Positions 34,286 to 42,481 of a stretch of DNA of 64,000 nucleotides are shown in pieces. Within the stretch, counting starts at the first letter, position 1, and every line of letters starts with the position of its first letter. The stretch comes from Streptomyces sp. NBC_01454. GTDB taxonomy: Bacteria > Actinomycetota > Actinomycetes > Streptomycetales > Streptomycetaceae. Made by a program: the position numbers and the translations under genes. The notes beneath the pieces are model-generated. The model did not search any database. It saw only the letters and a program-made list of their open reading frames with translations, and was not told the origin of the DNA. The stretch covers positions 3,906,001-3,970,000 of the forward strand of contig NZ_CP109460.1 of the NCBI RefSeq assembly GCF_036227565.1, in the 5' to 3' direction.

Positions 34286-34315
34286 GTCTCTGTCTCTGTC
34301 TCTGTCTCTGTCTCT
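34286..34315. repeat. GTCTCT hexamer repeat at ABC transporter start
   Basis: Five copies of GTCTCT lie directly upstream of the assigned ABC-exporter start codon. Slippage here could change leader length or expression. Confidence 0.85.
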
Positions 34316-34365
34316 TACGCTCTGGCGTCCTCCGGCTGCCGGGGGCGTACCGGGTTCGGACATGG

Positions 34366-34408
34366 CCGGAGGCGGGCCCGTGGCACAGTGCCGCGGGCCC
34401 GCCTCCGG
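34366..34408 (-). terminator. Terminator of basic peptide gene
   Basis: A 15-bp perfect stem (34366-34380 with 34394-34408) lies nine bases after the stop of the 40-residue gene read leftward. Confidence 0.85.
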
Positions 34409-34416
34409 TATGTGGC

Positions 34417-34539
34417 TCAGAAACCGATCGGGCGACGGCGCTGGTGCTTCTTGTGCGCCGGCTTCGGGTGCTGGTGCCGGTTCCTCTTCCCCTCGGGCTT
34501 GCAGGCGGGCTTGACCGGAATGACCTTGCGGATGCTCAT
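34417..34539 (-). CDS. Very basic 40-residue peptide
   Basis: ATG 34539 to TGA 34417 encodes MSIRKVIPVKPACKP followed by a Lys/Arg/His-rich tail ending RRRPIGF. It has one Cys, a GAAAGAGA ribosome site and its own strong terminator, so it looks expressed. The composition suggests nucleic-acid binding, a ribosome-associated peptide, or a secreted antimicrobial precursor. No family is recognised. Confidence 0.55.
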   Translation of the reverse strand: MSIRKVIPVKPACKPEGKRNRHQHPKPAHKKHQRRRPIGF

Positions 34540-34731
34540 GGCGATTCTCTTTCAGTTGTTTCTTTTCTGAGGTCTCGCCTTTCGGCTTCGACGTGGAAAA
34601 CATTAAGAGGGGTTTCTGTGAGTGGGATCAGCGGAACCTGTGCATACCCCAAGGGCTACTGAACGCATTCTCAGGAAATACCTGGAACCGCGGGCCAGGC
34701 GGCTGCGTCCACGCGCATCTGGGCGTGCCGA

Positions 34732-34763
34732 AGGGGGCCGATGGCGTGTGCCACCGACCCCCT
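34732..34763 (-). terminator. Terminator of Cys-Cys peptide gene
   Basis: AGGGGGCCGATGGC (34732-34745) pairs with GCCACCGACCCCCT (34750-34763) with one mismatched pair and a four-base loop, 28 bases after the stop of the 48-residue gene. Confidence 0.75.
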
Positions 34764-34791
34764 CCCGTGACCTGGTCGGCCCAGGCCGCAC

Positions 34792-34938
34792 TCAGCGCTC
34801 GACCAGACAACACCGGGGCTTCTTGGAGTCGCCCTTGAGGTCGCTCTTGAGGTCCTCTTCAGCTTCGGCAGCGGCTTCCGGGGCGGCTTGCGCGAGTGTG
34901 CGGGTAGCGGGTAGCGGGGCGATCTTCTTGCATCTCAT
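34792..34938 (-). CDS. 48-residue peptide with C-terminal Cys-Cys
   Basis: ATG 34938 encodes a peptide starting MRCKKIAPLPATRTLAQAAP, with an acidic Ala/Glu-rich middle (residues 18-30) and ending SKKPRCCLVER. An acidic helical leader with a short Cys-containing end resembles RiPP precursors in shape only. A terminator follows the gene and a 13-bp inverted repeat lies upstream, so it is probably a real transcript. No modification enzyme of a known class is adjacent, though an ABC exporter, a GNAT and a methyltransferase lie within 4.5 kb. Confidence 0.5.
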   Translation of the reverse strand: MRCKKIAPLPATRTLAQAAPEAAAEAEEDLKSDLKGDSKKPRCCLVER

Positions 34939-35263
34939 TTCAATTCCGCTTTCGCCTGCTTTCGCTGCGCCTGTCCGATTCGGCGAGAAAGATGCCACCG
35001 AGGAATTCGGCAGTGGAGAGTTGAATTCCTCGGTGAGGCTCGGTCAAGGAAATGAGCGTGACGCCGGCGGAACCCGCTCGGCCGTGGTCGGCAGACCGCC
35101 CGTTGGGCCGAGCCGCAGGTAGCCGAGCATGGAGCGGGAGCAGCAGCGGGATCGTGAGTTCCGCGACGGCATCCAGCGGCGGGAGCCATCCGTCGCATGT
35201 ACGGGCCTGCGGCGAGCCCGGGCCGGCAGCAGCGGACTCCCACACCTCCAGGCTCCTGAAGGG
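34939..35263. other. Leader region of Cys-Cys peptide gene
   Basis: About 325 bases with the inverted repeat at 34996-35035. A short leftward open frame ends at a TGA (34942-34940) one base before the peptide's ATG. It has no clear start or ribosome site, so it is not called as a gene. Confidence 0.45.
34996..35035. promoter_or_regulatory. 13-bp inverted repeat upstream of Cys-Cys peptide gene
   Basis: CACCGAGGAATTC (34996-35008) and its exact complement (35023-35035) are separated by 14 bases. They lie 58-97 bases upstream of the peptide start. It could be an operator with sites one and a half to two turns apart, or an RNA hairpin in the leader. Confidence 0.65.
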
Positions 35264-35485
35264 CTACGCCCTGACCGGGTCGGCGCCCGGCCGCTTGACG
35301 ATCCGATCATCAACCACGATCGACTTCCAGAGCCGGCGGCTGATCCGGACCTTCAAGGATTCGCCGTCGGCAAGGCGGACCTCGACGAAGTGATACATGT
35401 TCGAGCCGTCGAGCATGCCCCGGGACTTATTGAGGACGATGCCTTCCCAGGAATCGTCTTGTCCGACTTTGCGAGATTTGAACAT
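35264..35485 (-). CDS. Small conserved Streptomyces protein (73 aa, SH3-like)
   Basis: A 73-residue protein from ATG 35485 (MFKSRKVGQDDSWEGIVLNK), with VRLADGESLKVRISRRLWKS and a final KRPGADP. The pattern of short beta strands suggests an SH3-like or OB-like barrel. I recognise it as a recurring small Streptomyces protein (DUF7489-like) of unknown function. The family name is from memory. Confidence 0.6.
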   Translation of the reverse strand: MFKSRKVGQDDSWEGIVLNKSRGMLDGSNMYHFVEVRLADGESLKVRISRRLWKSIVVDDRIVKRPGADPVRA

Positions 35486-36203
35486 GCCGTCGAGCCTACG
35501 AGGATCGGCAGCCGGCCCTGCAGAGCCATGAGTCGCATCCTCGCCATGACATATGTCCTGCCGGGGCGTTGAACGGCTTCGGTACGGGGCAGGCAGACAG
35601 ACAGCCACCCTGGGCATGAGCCAGCGAGACGAGCGGAACATCGCCCACGCAGAAGGGGTGCCCGAATCGCTCAGGTACCCCTTCTGACCAGCTAAGTCGC
35701 CGACCTCTGCGGAGGCTGCCGGATTTGAACCCACGGTGACGTTGCCGCCCCGACAGTTTTCAAGACCGCTCGGTTCCGCGGCACAGAACCTGCTTTGAGC
35801 TGCAACGAAGCGGCGACTCCTCAGCATCGGCCTCAACGAGAAAGCACCGCTTCAGGAATTCGATCACGGTGGGCGGCGGTCCGCCGCTACACACCTTCGG
35901 AGGGCACCTCATGGTCCTCCACTGGGCGCCTCGATGCGCCGTTACAGAGGTCGGGACTTGCGCAGCGAGTGACCTAGCGTGCTGATCACCCGGCCCAGCC
36001 GTGCGCTGGCTTCCTCAGAGCACGCCGGGATGTGCGCTCTGGCAGCAAGGTGCTCTCCTACTGGCCAAAGCACCTCGTACAGGTCGTCGGCGCCGGCACG
36101 GCCAGCCGCGGAACAACGTCGAAGAGCACGATTTCCACCGCCGCAGCATCAACTGGTCGGCTAGGCTGGCGTGTTGACTGTTCTACCTACCCAAGGCAGC
36201 CCG
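35486..36203. other. Gap with tRNA-Ser remnant
   Basis: About 720 bases without a credible gene. It contains the duplicated tRNA-Ser 3' half (35703-35771) that marks the left edge of a small island, and the promoter region of the membrane-protein gene at 36204. Confidence 0.5.
35703..35771 (-). repeat. Duplicated 3' half of tRNA-Ser (element attachment remnant)
   Basis: This stretch repeats 37375-37443 with only five to six mismatches. It covers the bases just beyond the tRNA 3' end, the acceptor, T arm, variable arm and anticodon loop of tRNA-Ser(UGA), then diverges. The 5' half is absent, so it is not a working tRNA. Integration into the 3' end of a tRNA leaves exactly this kind of copy. 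Confidence 0.85.
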
Positions 36204-37112
36204 ATGACTGGTCCTGGCAGTGACAGCTTCACCTGGCATCAGCTCCCGCCCTTTTTCCAAGATGCGGACACGGGATCGATCCGCTCGAAACGCCGCTATT
36301 TCGGTCAACTCCGCCTGACTCTGCTTCTGTTGTTCTTGGCGGCGGCCGCTGGCGCCACGACGCTCAAGTACGCCAGTAACGGGATCGACTGGGCAGGACT
36401 TATTGCCTCCCTGGCATTCATCTCCTCCATCTTGGTCCGGCTCTACATCGTGGAGCAACGAGATGAGCGGCGCTGGTACGAATGCCGGGCCGCCGCCGAA
36501 TCGTGCAAGACGCTCGCGTGGCGCTACGCGGTGTGTGGAGATCCCTTCCCTGAGTCCATGCCTGCCCCCGAGGCTCGACGCCTGTTCATCCACAGACTTC
36601 GGGAGATCAGCCTCGGTCTCGATATCGTCGATGTGTCTGCAGGCTTGGACGTCAACGAGGCGATGGAACGCTGCCGCGCCACCAGTAAGGACGAGAGGAT
36701 CGAGACCTACAAGAGCAATCGCTTGATGGAACAGGTCGAGTGGTATGCGCGGATGGCAAAACTCCGGGACAGGCAGTCTCGTACTTGGCGGAGTGTTGCT
36801 CTCATTGGGGAGATGCTCGGCGTCGTTGCTGGTGCTGTGAAGGCGTATGGCCTGGTTCCCATTGACCTACTCGGTGTGGTGAGTGCCGGAGTCGCCGGAA
36901 TCACCGCATGGTTCCAGGCACAGCGACTTGAGACAGAAGCATCCGCATACAGCCTTACGGCTCGGGAGATCAGGCACATTCTCTCTCTTGCGGATGAGTC
37001 TGCGGACGCAGAACCGTGGGGCAAATTCGTCGACCAGGCCGAAGCCGCCATCTCACGTGAGCACACCATGTGGGCATCAGGCCGCACGGGCAACGTGGGA
37101 CTGACAAGCTGA
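36204..37112 (+). CDS. Four-TM DUF4231/SLATT-like membrane protein
   Basis: A 302-residue protein from ATG 36204; an upstream GTG (36171) is less likely. Two TM helices near residues 30-75 (RLTLLLLFLAAAAGATTL and GLIASLAFISSILVRLYIVE) are followed by a cytosolic helical domain. A second TM pair lies near 205-245 (MLGVVAGAVKAYGLVPIDLL, GVVSAGVAGITAWF), and the end is ISREHTMWASGR. This is the layout of DUF4231/SLATT proteins, which are predicted membrane effectors linked to nucleotide-sensing and phage-defence systems. It is the only gene in the tRNA-Ser island, with lower GC than its neighbours, so it was probably acquired. Confidence 0.7.
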   Translation: MTGPGSDSFTWHQLPPFFQDADTGSIRSKRRYFGQLRLTLLLLFLAAAAGATTLKYASNGIDWAGLIASLAFISSILVRLYIVEQRDERRWYECRAAAESCKTLAWRYAVCGDPFPESMPAPEARRLFIHRLREISLGLDIVDVSAGLDVNEAMERCRATSKDERIETYKSNRLMEQVEWYARMAKLRDRQSRTWRSVALIGEMLGVVAGAVKAYGLVPIDLLGVVSAGVAGITAWFQAQRLETEASAYSLTAREIRHILSLADESADAEPWGKFVDQAEAAISREHTMWASGRTGNVGLTS

Positions 37113-37321
37113 CCGGGCCGGGTGAGGTCCACCGAGTACGCCGAAGTGTGACAGGAGGCGAGGGCGAAAGCGCTCTCCGCCGAGGACGCGGCGAGCCCCT
37201 TCGCGGAGGTGCCGTACCCACAGAGGGATGTCGCGCCGCCGGCCGGAATCTTGGCCACAGCCTGGCCACATGCCCTGGCCACGACGGAGGTCCGGGGGCC
37301 TGAGGTAAGACAGCAAACGCA

Positions 37322-37360
37322 GTCGGAGCGGGCCCGGACAACTCCGGAACCCGCTCCGAC
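37322..37360. terminator. Terminator between membrane protein and tRNA-Ser
   Basis: GTCGGAGCGGG (37322-37332) pairs with CCCGCTCCGAC (37350-37360), and an inner CCGGA/TCCGG stem strengthens it. It lies downstream of both the tRNA (read leftward) and the membrane-protein gene (read rightward). Confidence 0.75.
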
Positions 37361-37381
37361 CTGCATGTTTGTCTACCTCTG

Positions 37382-37468
37382 CGGAGGCTGTGGGATTTGA
37401 ACCCACGGTGACGTTGCCGCCACGACAGTTTTCAAGACTGTTCCCTTAGGCCGCTCGGGCAAGCCTCC
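37382..37468 (-). tRNA. tRNA-Ser (anticodon UGA)
   Basis: The minus strand reads GGAGGCTTGCCCGAGCGG at the 5' end, an ACAGT/ACTGT anticodon stem with loop CTTGAAA (anticodon TGA at 37432-37434), a long class II variable arm, a T loop with GGTTCAAATCC, and an acceptor end AGCCTCC plus G. All features fit serine tRNA. CCA is not fully encoded. Its 3' end serves as the attachment site of the adjacent 1.67-kb island. Confidence 0.95.
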
Positions 37469-37520
37469 CCGCGGCACCGGGCCGCGAAGGCGTGCGGTGT
37501 CGCGGGATCAGACTAGCGCG

Positions 37521-39056
37521 TCACTTGTCGCCTGTGCGCTGGCCCAGGGTGACTCGGGTGGTGTGCTCCTTGCCGCCTCGCTTGTAGGTCAGGGTGATCT
37601 CGTCGCCGGGCTTGTGCTGCCAGATCTCGCTGATGAGGGTGGGGCCGCTGTCGATCACCGTGTTGTCGAGCTTGGTGATCATGTCGCCGGGCTTGAGGCC
37701 TGCCTTGGCGGCCGGGCCGTTCGGGCTGACGGCATCGGTGCCGTTGTTGCCGGTCTGGGCGATGGTCGCGCCGTTGCCGGTGTCCCGCATGCCGACCTGG
37801 ACGCCGATCTGCGGATAGACCGGCTTACCTGTCTTGATCAGGTCCTGGGCCACCCGCTTCGCCTGGTCGATCGGGATCGCGAAGCCCAGGCCGATGCTGC
37901 CGGACTGCTGGGACTCGCCGCCCAGGCTGCCGCCGTTGCCGGCCGACTGGATGGCGGAGTTGATGCCGATGACGTTGCCCGCGGCGTCCATCAGCGGGCC
38001 GCCGGAGTTGCCGGGGTTTATCGAGGCGTCCGTCTGCAGGGCGCTCATGTACGAGGCGCTGGCGCCGCCGCCGTCGCTGGAGGCCACCGGGCGGTCCTTG
38101 GCGCTGATGATGCCGGTGGTGACCGTGCCGGACAGGCCGAAGGGCGCGCCGATCGCGATCGTGGCGTCGCCGACCTGCACATGGGAGGACTTGCCGAGCG
38201 GGAGCGGGTTGAGCGGGGCGTCGGAGGCGTTCTTGAGCTTGATCACGGCGACGTCGTAGCCCTGGGCGTGGCCGACGACCTCGGCGTCGTACTTCTTGCC
38301 GTTGGAGAACGTCGCGGTGAGCTTGCCGCCGTCGGCCGCGCTGGCGACGACGTGGTTGTTGGTGAGGATGTGGCCCTGCTTGTCGTAGATGAAGCCGGTG
38401 CCCGTGCCGCCCTCGCCGCCGGCGCCCTGGGCCTCGATCGTCACGACGCTCGGCAGCGCCTTCTGCGCTATCCCGGAGACGGAGGTGGGCTTGCGGTTCA
38501 GGGCCCCGGCGTCGCCGGGCGCGGAGACCGTCGTCGAGGCGTCGTCGCTGCGGCCCGCGAGCCAGAAGCCCACACCGCCGCCGACGCCGCCGAAGACGAG
38601 CGCGGCCGCCAGGACGGCCGCGATCAGACCGCCGTTGCGCCGCTTGGGGGCGGGGTTCTCGGTGAGGCCCCAGGGGTCACCGCCGCCACCGCCGTACGGG
38701 GGACCGCCCCAGCCGCCGGCCCCGCCGCCCGCTCCGGGGGCACCGTGCGCGGCGGTGCCGTACGGGGGGAACTGGGCGGTCTGGTCGGTCGTGGGCTCGT
38801 CGCCGGGGTGGCCGAAGCCGTGCTGCGGAGGGTTTCCGGCGCTGTAGGGCGGCATCCGGCCGGGGTCGTCGGAGCCGGCCCCGCCGGGGGACGAGGCGAC
38901 GGTCGGCGCGAAGTCCGGGGGCGGGGGCGCCGCGGGGGAAGCGGCCGGCGGCGGGCCGCCGGGAGACCGGGCGCCGGAGGCGGAGGCGCTGTCCGGCTGC
39001 GGCCCGGCCGGCGGCTTGGCCTCCGACGGGACGGCTCCCTCGTTCTCGGTGCTCAC
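37521..39056 (-). CDS. Membrane-anchored HtrA/DegP-like serine protease with PDZ domain
   Basis: 511 residues from GTG 39056, preceded by AGGAGAG; the open frame extends to 39476 but that part is Arg/Pro-rich and unlikely. An N-terminal Pro/Gly-rich cytosolic region (1-140) leads to one TM helix (GGLIAAVLAAALVFGGVGGG). The trypsin-like domain has the triad His in ILTNNHVV, Asp in GYDVAVIKL and Ser in NPGNSGGPL. A C-terminal PDZ domain (GPAAKAGLKPGDMITKLD) follows. It should degrade or refold damaged proteins outside the membrane. Confidence 0.93.
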   Translation of the reverse strand: MSTENEGAVPSEAKPPAGPQPDSASASGARSPGGPPPAASPAAPPPPDFAPTVASSPGGAGSDDPGRMPPYSAGNPPQHGFGHPGDEPTTDQTAQFPPYGTAAHGAPGAGGGAGGWGGPPYGGGGGDPWGLTENPAPKRRNGGLIAAVLAAALVFGGVGGGVGFWLAGRSDDASTTVSAPGDAGALNRKPTSVSGIAQKALPSVVTIEAQGAGGEGGTGTGFIYDKQGHILTNNHVVASAADGGKLTATFSNGKKYDAEVVGHAQGYDVAVIKLKNASDAPLNPLPLGKSSHVQVGDATIAIGAPFGLSGTVTTGIISAKDRPVASSDGGGASASYMSALQTDASINPGNSGGPLMDAAGNVIGINSAIQSAGNGGSLGGESQQSGSIGLGFAIPIDQAKRVAQDLIKTGKPVYPQIGVQVGMRDTGNGATIAQTGNNGTDAVSPNGPAAKAGLKPGDMITKLDNTVIDSGPTLISEIWQHKPGDEITLTYKRGGKEHTTRVTLGQRTGDK

Positions 39057-39642
39057 AGCTCTCTCCTCAGCTTCACGACTGTCGGCGTCCACGGCCCGCG
39101 GGCGGGTGCCCGGCGCCTCAGCTGTCTGATGCCTGGGGCGCGCCGTCTCTTCCGGGGCTTGCGGTTCGGCCGGACCCTGGGGGTGCGTCCGGGTGGTGCG
39201 GTCTCTTGTCCTGCCGGCGGGCCGGGTGGTCCGCCGGGTGGTGCGGTTGTTCCGTTCCGGCGGGCCTGGCGGGCCCTCCGGGACGTCCGGCTCCTCGGTG
39301 CCGACGGATACGGAACCCGGTACTCCAGGATTCAGGATCCGGGATCCGGGCGCCGCGGGCGAGTCCCGGTCCGCCGGTCCGGGGCCGCGGGCCATGGCCC
39401 GGCGGTCCGTCGCAGCTCCCGTCCGTCCGCGAGACCCGGTCCGTACATCCGGTCCGGACCTTCGGCCGGATGACACGGGCGAGTCTCCGTCCCAGCCTTA
39501 CCCACTGCGCGTCAGAGCACCGTAAGCCGAGACTGTGACTGTCCCCTCACCCTTTATGCCGGACAAAACCGGCGCATCCCCTGTTCCGTGGCCCGGGGTA
39601 CGCGCCCGCGGGCCCGGCAGCGGTGGATGGCACGATAACGCG
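39057..39642. other. Divergent promoter region, protease and GDPD
   Basis: About 585 bases hold only Arg/Pro-rich shadow frames. The region must contain the leader of the leftward protease gene. Near the right end the sequence CGATAACG (39633-39640) could be the -10 of the GDPD gene. Confidence 0.45.
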
Positions 39643-40488
39643 GTGACCTATGCACGCCCCGTTCAGGACGCCCGTCCGGATCGTCCCGCCATGTCCGTCG
39701 TAGCCCATCGCGGTGCCTCGGAGGACGCCCCGGAGCACACCCTGGCCGCCTATCGCAAGGCAATCGAGGACGGCGCGGACGCCCTGGAGTGCGATGTCCG
39801 GCTGACCGCGGACGGCCATCTGGTGTGCGTACACGACCGGCGGGTGAACCGCACCTCCAACGGACGCGGCTCGGTCTCCGCCCTGGAGCTCGCCGACCTC
39901 GCCATGCTGGACTTCGGCTCCTGGAAGACCGAGGGGTTCGCGAACGAGGCGCCGGACCGGCAGCACGAGGACCCCGAGCGGACCGCCGTCCTGACGCTGG
40001 AGCGGCTGCTGGAGCTGGTCGCCGACGCGGACCGCCGGGTCGAGCTGGCCATCGAGACCAAGCATCCGACGCGCTGGGCCGGACAGGTGGAGGAGCGGCT
40101 GGTCGAGCTGCTCGGCCGCTTCGGGCACACGACACCGGCCCCGCGCACCGACTGGACGCCCCAGGTCCGGGTCATGAGCTTCTCGGCGCGCTCCCTGCAC
40201 CGCGTCCGGGCCGCGGCGCCCGCGCTCCCCGGCGTCTATCTGATGCAGTTCCTCACACCCCGGCACCGCGACGGCCGGCTCCCGCCCGGCGTCGGCATCG
40301 CGGGCCCGGGGATCCGGATCCTCCGCGCGCACCCCGACTACGTCGCCAAGGCGCACCGCGCCGGCCACCGGGTCCACGTGTGGACGGTGAATGACCCCGC
40401 CGATGTCGCGCTCTGCCGGGAATTGGGAGTGGACGCAATCATTACAAACCGCCCCAAGCAGGTGCGAATGCAGCTCGGTCTCGACTAA
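39643..40488 (+). CDS. Glycerophosphodiester phosphodiesterase
   Basis: A 281-residue GDPD. The catalytic HRGASEDAPEHTLAAYRKAI begins near residue 19, ALECDVRLTADGHLVCVHDR carries the metal-binding Glu/Asp and second His, and VHVWTVNDPADVALCRELGV is the conserved end. It hydrolyses glycerophosphodiesters to glycerol-3-phosphate and an alcohol. There is no signal peptide, so it acts in the cytosol. GTG 39643 is chosen; a -10-like sequence a few bases upstream suggests a leaderless transcript. Confidence 0.92.
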   Translation: MTYARPVQDARPDRPAMSVVAHRGASEDAPEHTLAAYRKAIEDGADALECDVRLTADGHLVCVHDRRVNRTSNGRGSVSALELADLAMLDFGSWKTEGFANEAPDRQHEDPERTAVLTLERLLELVADADRRVELAIETKHPTRWAGQVEERLVELLGRFGHTTPAPRTDWTPQVRVMSFSARSLHRVRAAAPALPGVYLMQFLTPRHRDGRLPPGVGIAGPGIRILRAHPDYVAKAHRAGHRVHVWTVNDPADVALCRELGVDAIITNRPKQVRMQLGLD

Positions 40489-40628
40489 AACCCCTCACAG
40501 GGTGTGCACCGGCGCATTCGACCCGTATTCGATTATGTCCAGTGCGTCACCGAGTGTCGCTTGGCCGGTTTCCGGTCCAGTCCATTGGGGCATTCATCCC
40601 GTGGCGTGGGGCAAAGGAGGTCTCGGGG

Positions 40629-41219
40629 GTGGCGTTGGTGGTGGCACAAGAGGTGCCGACGTCGTCGATCATGGCCGTACCCCATGGACCAGTGGGTGTG
40701 GGCATGGCCAGGCGGCGCATGCGAGAAGAGCTACTGGCAAGTGGAGTTCAGGACACGGTCGTCGATGACGCGGTCCTTATTCTTTCGGAGCTGTTGAGCA
40801 ATTCGTGTCGCCATGCGCGTCCGATATACGAAAACAGCGCACCGGATTCCGTAACGGCCGGGCGGGGTGACACCCCGTCGGCATCCATCCGGGCCTCCTG
40901 GCGTATCGACGCACAGGGCAGACTGACCGTCGCGGTCACGGACGGCGGCGGCCCGACCCGGCCACTTCCGGCCACTCCGTCGGTCACGGCGCGCGGCGGC
41001 CGCGGGCTGGCGATCATCCGCTCGCTCGCCAAGGACTGGGGCGTGCGCGACACCGCCGCCGACGAGGTGACGGTCTGGGCCGCACTCTCCCTCCATGACG
41101 CGTTCGCTACGCGCGTGGAACTGACGCCCGATCTGCCGCCCTCGCTCGCCGCGGGCGCGCCGATGCGCACCGGGCATCCGCTGGGGCCGGGCTTCCCCGA
41201 CTTCGACGAACTCGTGTAG
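40629..41219 (+). CDS. RsbW-like ATP-binding anti-sigma-type protein
   Basis: 196 residues. GTG 40629 has AAGGAGG eight bases upstream, which decides the start against ATG 40542. The GHKL domain shows DDAVLILSELLSNSCRHARP (N box), VTDGGGPTRPLP (G1) and GGRGLAIIRSLAKDWGV (G2). A 45-residue C-terminal tail lacks known motifs. It belongs to the large Streptomyces set of single-domain ATPases related to anti-sigma kinases. No partner gene is adjacent. Confidence 0.88.
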   Translation: MALVVAQEVPTSSIMAVPHGPVGVGMARRRMREELLASGVQDTVVDDAVLILSELLSNSCRHARPIYENSAPDSVTAGRGDTPSASIRASWRIDAQGRLTVAVTDGGGPTRPLPATPSVTARGGRGLAIIRSLAKDWGVRDTAADEVTVWAALSLHDAFATRVELTPDLPPSLAAGAPMRTGHPLGPGFPDFDELV

Positions 41220-41363
41220 CGGCCCGGGCGGACACACCGGTCACCGCCACACCGGTACGGGACACGGCCGCGCGCGCAGCCGGACGCGACCGGGTACGCA
41301 ATCCTCTAGGCTCGCGCCGAAACGCGTCCGTACGCCCAGGATCGACCAGGAGACTCCGTCGCC

Positions 41364-42332
41364 ATGGCCAAGAAGCGCCGTCCCCAGTCCCAGGCCGCAG
41401 CACCGCAGATCAAGGACGGCGAGGTGCCGGTCGTCGGCGCTCGCGAGCCCTGTCCCTGCGGCTCCGGCCGCCGGTACAAGGCCTGTCACGGGCGGGCCGC
41501 GGCGCATGCCGCCACCGCACTCGTGCAGCGGCCCTTCGAGGGCCTGCCCGGTGAGTGCGACTGGGTGGCGCTGCGCGAGCTGGTGCCCGCCGCCACCGCC
41601 GAGTTGACGCTGAAGGGCGGACTGCCCGAGGGCGTCCCGTCGGTGACGCTGGCGACCGTGCTGCCGATGGCCTGGCCCGCGCTGCGCCGCGACAACGGCG
41701 CGATCATGCTCGGCCTGCAGAACGACACCGCCTCCGGCGACCTCAGCCGCGACCTCGCGGACACCCTGCAGCGCGCCCTGACCGCGGAGCCCGGCACTCC
41801 GGTCCCGGCCGGACGGCCCGCGCCCGACGGCCCGCGGCTGCAGGACCTGCTCGATGCGGACGCGGCTTTTGAGCCGACCGTCCACACCGGCTTCGAGTTC
41901 TGGGTGGAGAACCCCGAGAACGCCACCGGCGAGGTCGCCGCCTCGCTGGAGCGGGCCAACGCGGCGGCCATCCCGACCGCGCGGATCCCCGGGCTGGAGG
42001 GCGCGTACTGGTGCGAGGCCCCGGACAAGAACCACCTGCGCTGGGTCACCGGGCACCCCGAGGAGCAGCTGCTGGACGCGCTCGCGCGACTCCATGTGGC
42101 GGGCGCCTCCTCGCTCGGTGAAGACACCCGCCTGGTCGGCTCGTTCCGCGCCCACGGCCTGGTCGTTCCGGTCTGGGATCTGCCCTCGTCGATGAGCGCC
42201 GACGACGTCGCCGAGCCCGCCGCGGCGTTCGCCGAGCGGCTGGCGAAGGCCCTGGCCGCGGACGCCCCGCTGAGCCCCGAGGAGCGCCGGGCGCGGGGCG
42301 GTCTAACGAACCGTCAGGTCACCCTGAGCTGA
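41364..42332 (+). CDS. SEC-C motif protein of DUF5926 type
   Basis: A 322-residue protein with an N-terminal Lys/Arg stretch (MAKKRRPQSQ) and a SEC-C zinc motif (EPCPCGSGRRYKACHG, residues 28-43). A long conserved region follows, including HTGFEFWVENPENATGEVAA and YWCEAPDKNHLRWVTGHPEE. This is a conserved actinobacterial protein of unknown function. The SEC-C motif binds zinc and often mediates protein or ribosome contacts. Confidence 0.85.
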   Translation: MAKKRRPQSQAAAPQIKDGEVPVVGAREPCPCGSGRRYKACHGRAAAHAATALVQRPFEGLPGECDWVALRELVPAATAELTLKGGLPEGVPSVTLATVLPMAWPALRRDNGAIMLGLQNDTASGDLSRDLADTLQRALTAEPGTPVPAGRPAPDGPRLQDLLDADAAFEPTVHTGFEFWVENPENATGEVAASLERANAAAIPTARIPGLEGAYWCEAPDKNHLRWVTGHPEEQLLDALARLHVAGASSLGEDTRLVGSFRAHGLVVPVWDLPSSMSADDVAEPAAAFAERLAKALAADAPLSPEERRARGGLTNRQVTLS

Positions 42333-42481
42333 CCGGGCCGGCTCCGGCCGAGCGGAGTGGACGCCTCCGCGAAAACCGGGGCGTGACACCTGTCACAACT
42401 GCCCGTACCTGCCGGTAAATAGGCGTCCGGAATTCCACGATCGAATTTGCGAACCGCGGATCTCTTGTTACGGTTCTAAAA

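Noticed and set aside
34792..34938. Lanthipeptide or lasso precursor
   Set aside because: No LanB/LanC/LanM, lasso cyclase or protease gene is nearby, and the Ser/Thr/Cys pattern does not fit a lanthionine core. Kept only as an unclassified small peptide.
35703..35771. A second tRNA-Ser gene
   Set aside because: Only the 3' half plus anticodon loop is present; the D arm and 5' acceptor strand are replaced by unrelated sequence.
37497..39473. A 658-codon plus-strand frame opposite the HtrA-like protease
   Set aside because: It is repetitive Gly/Val/Ala/Arg-rich sequence with no domain, while the opposite strand has an intact catalytic triad and PDZ domain.
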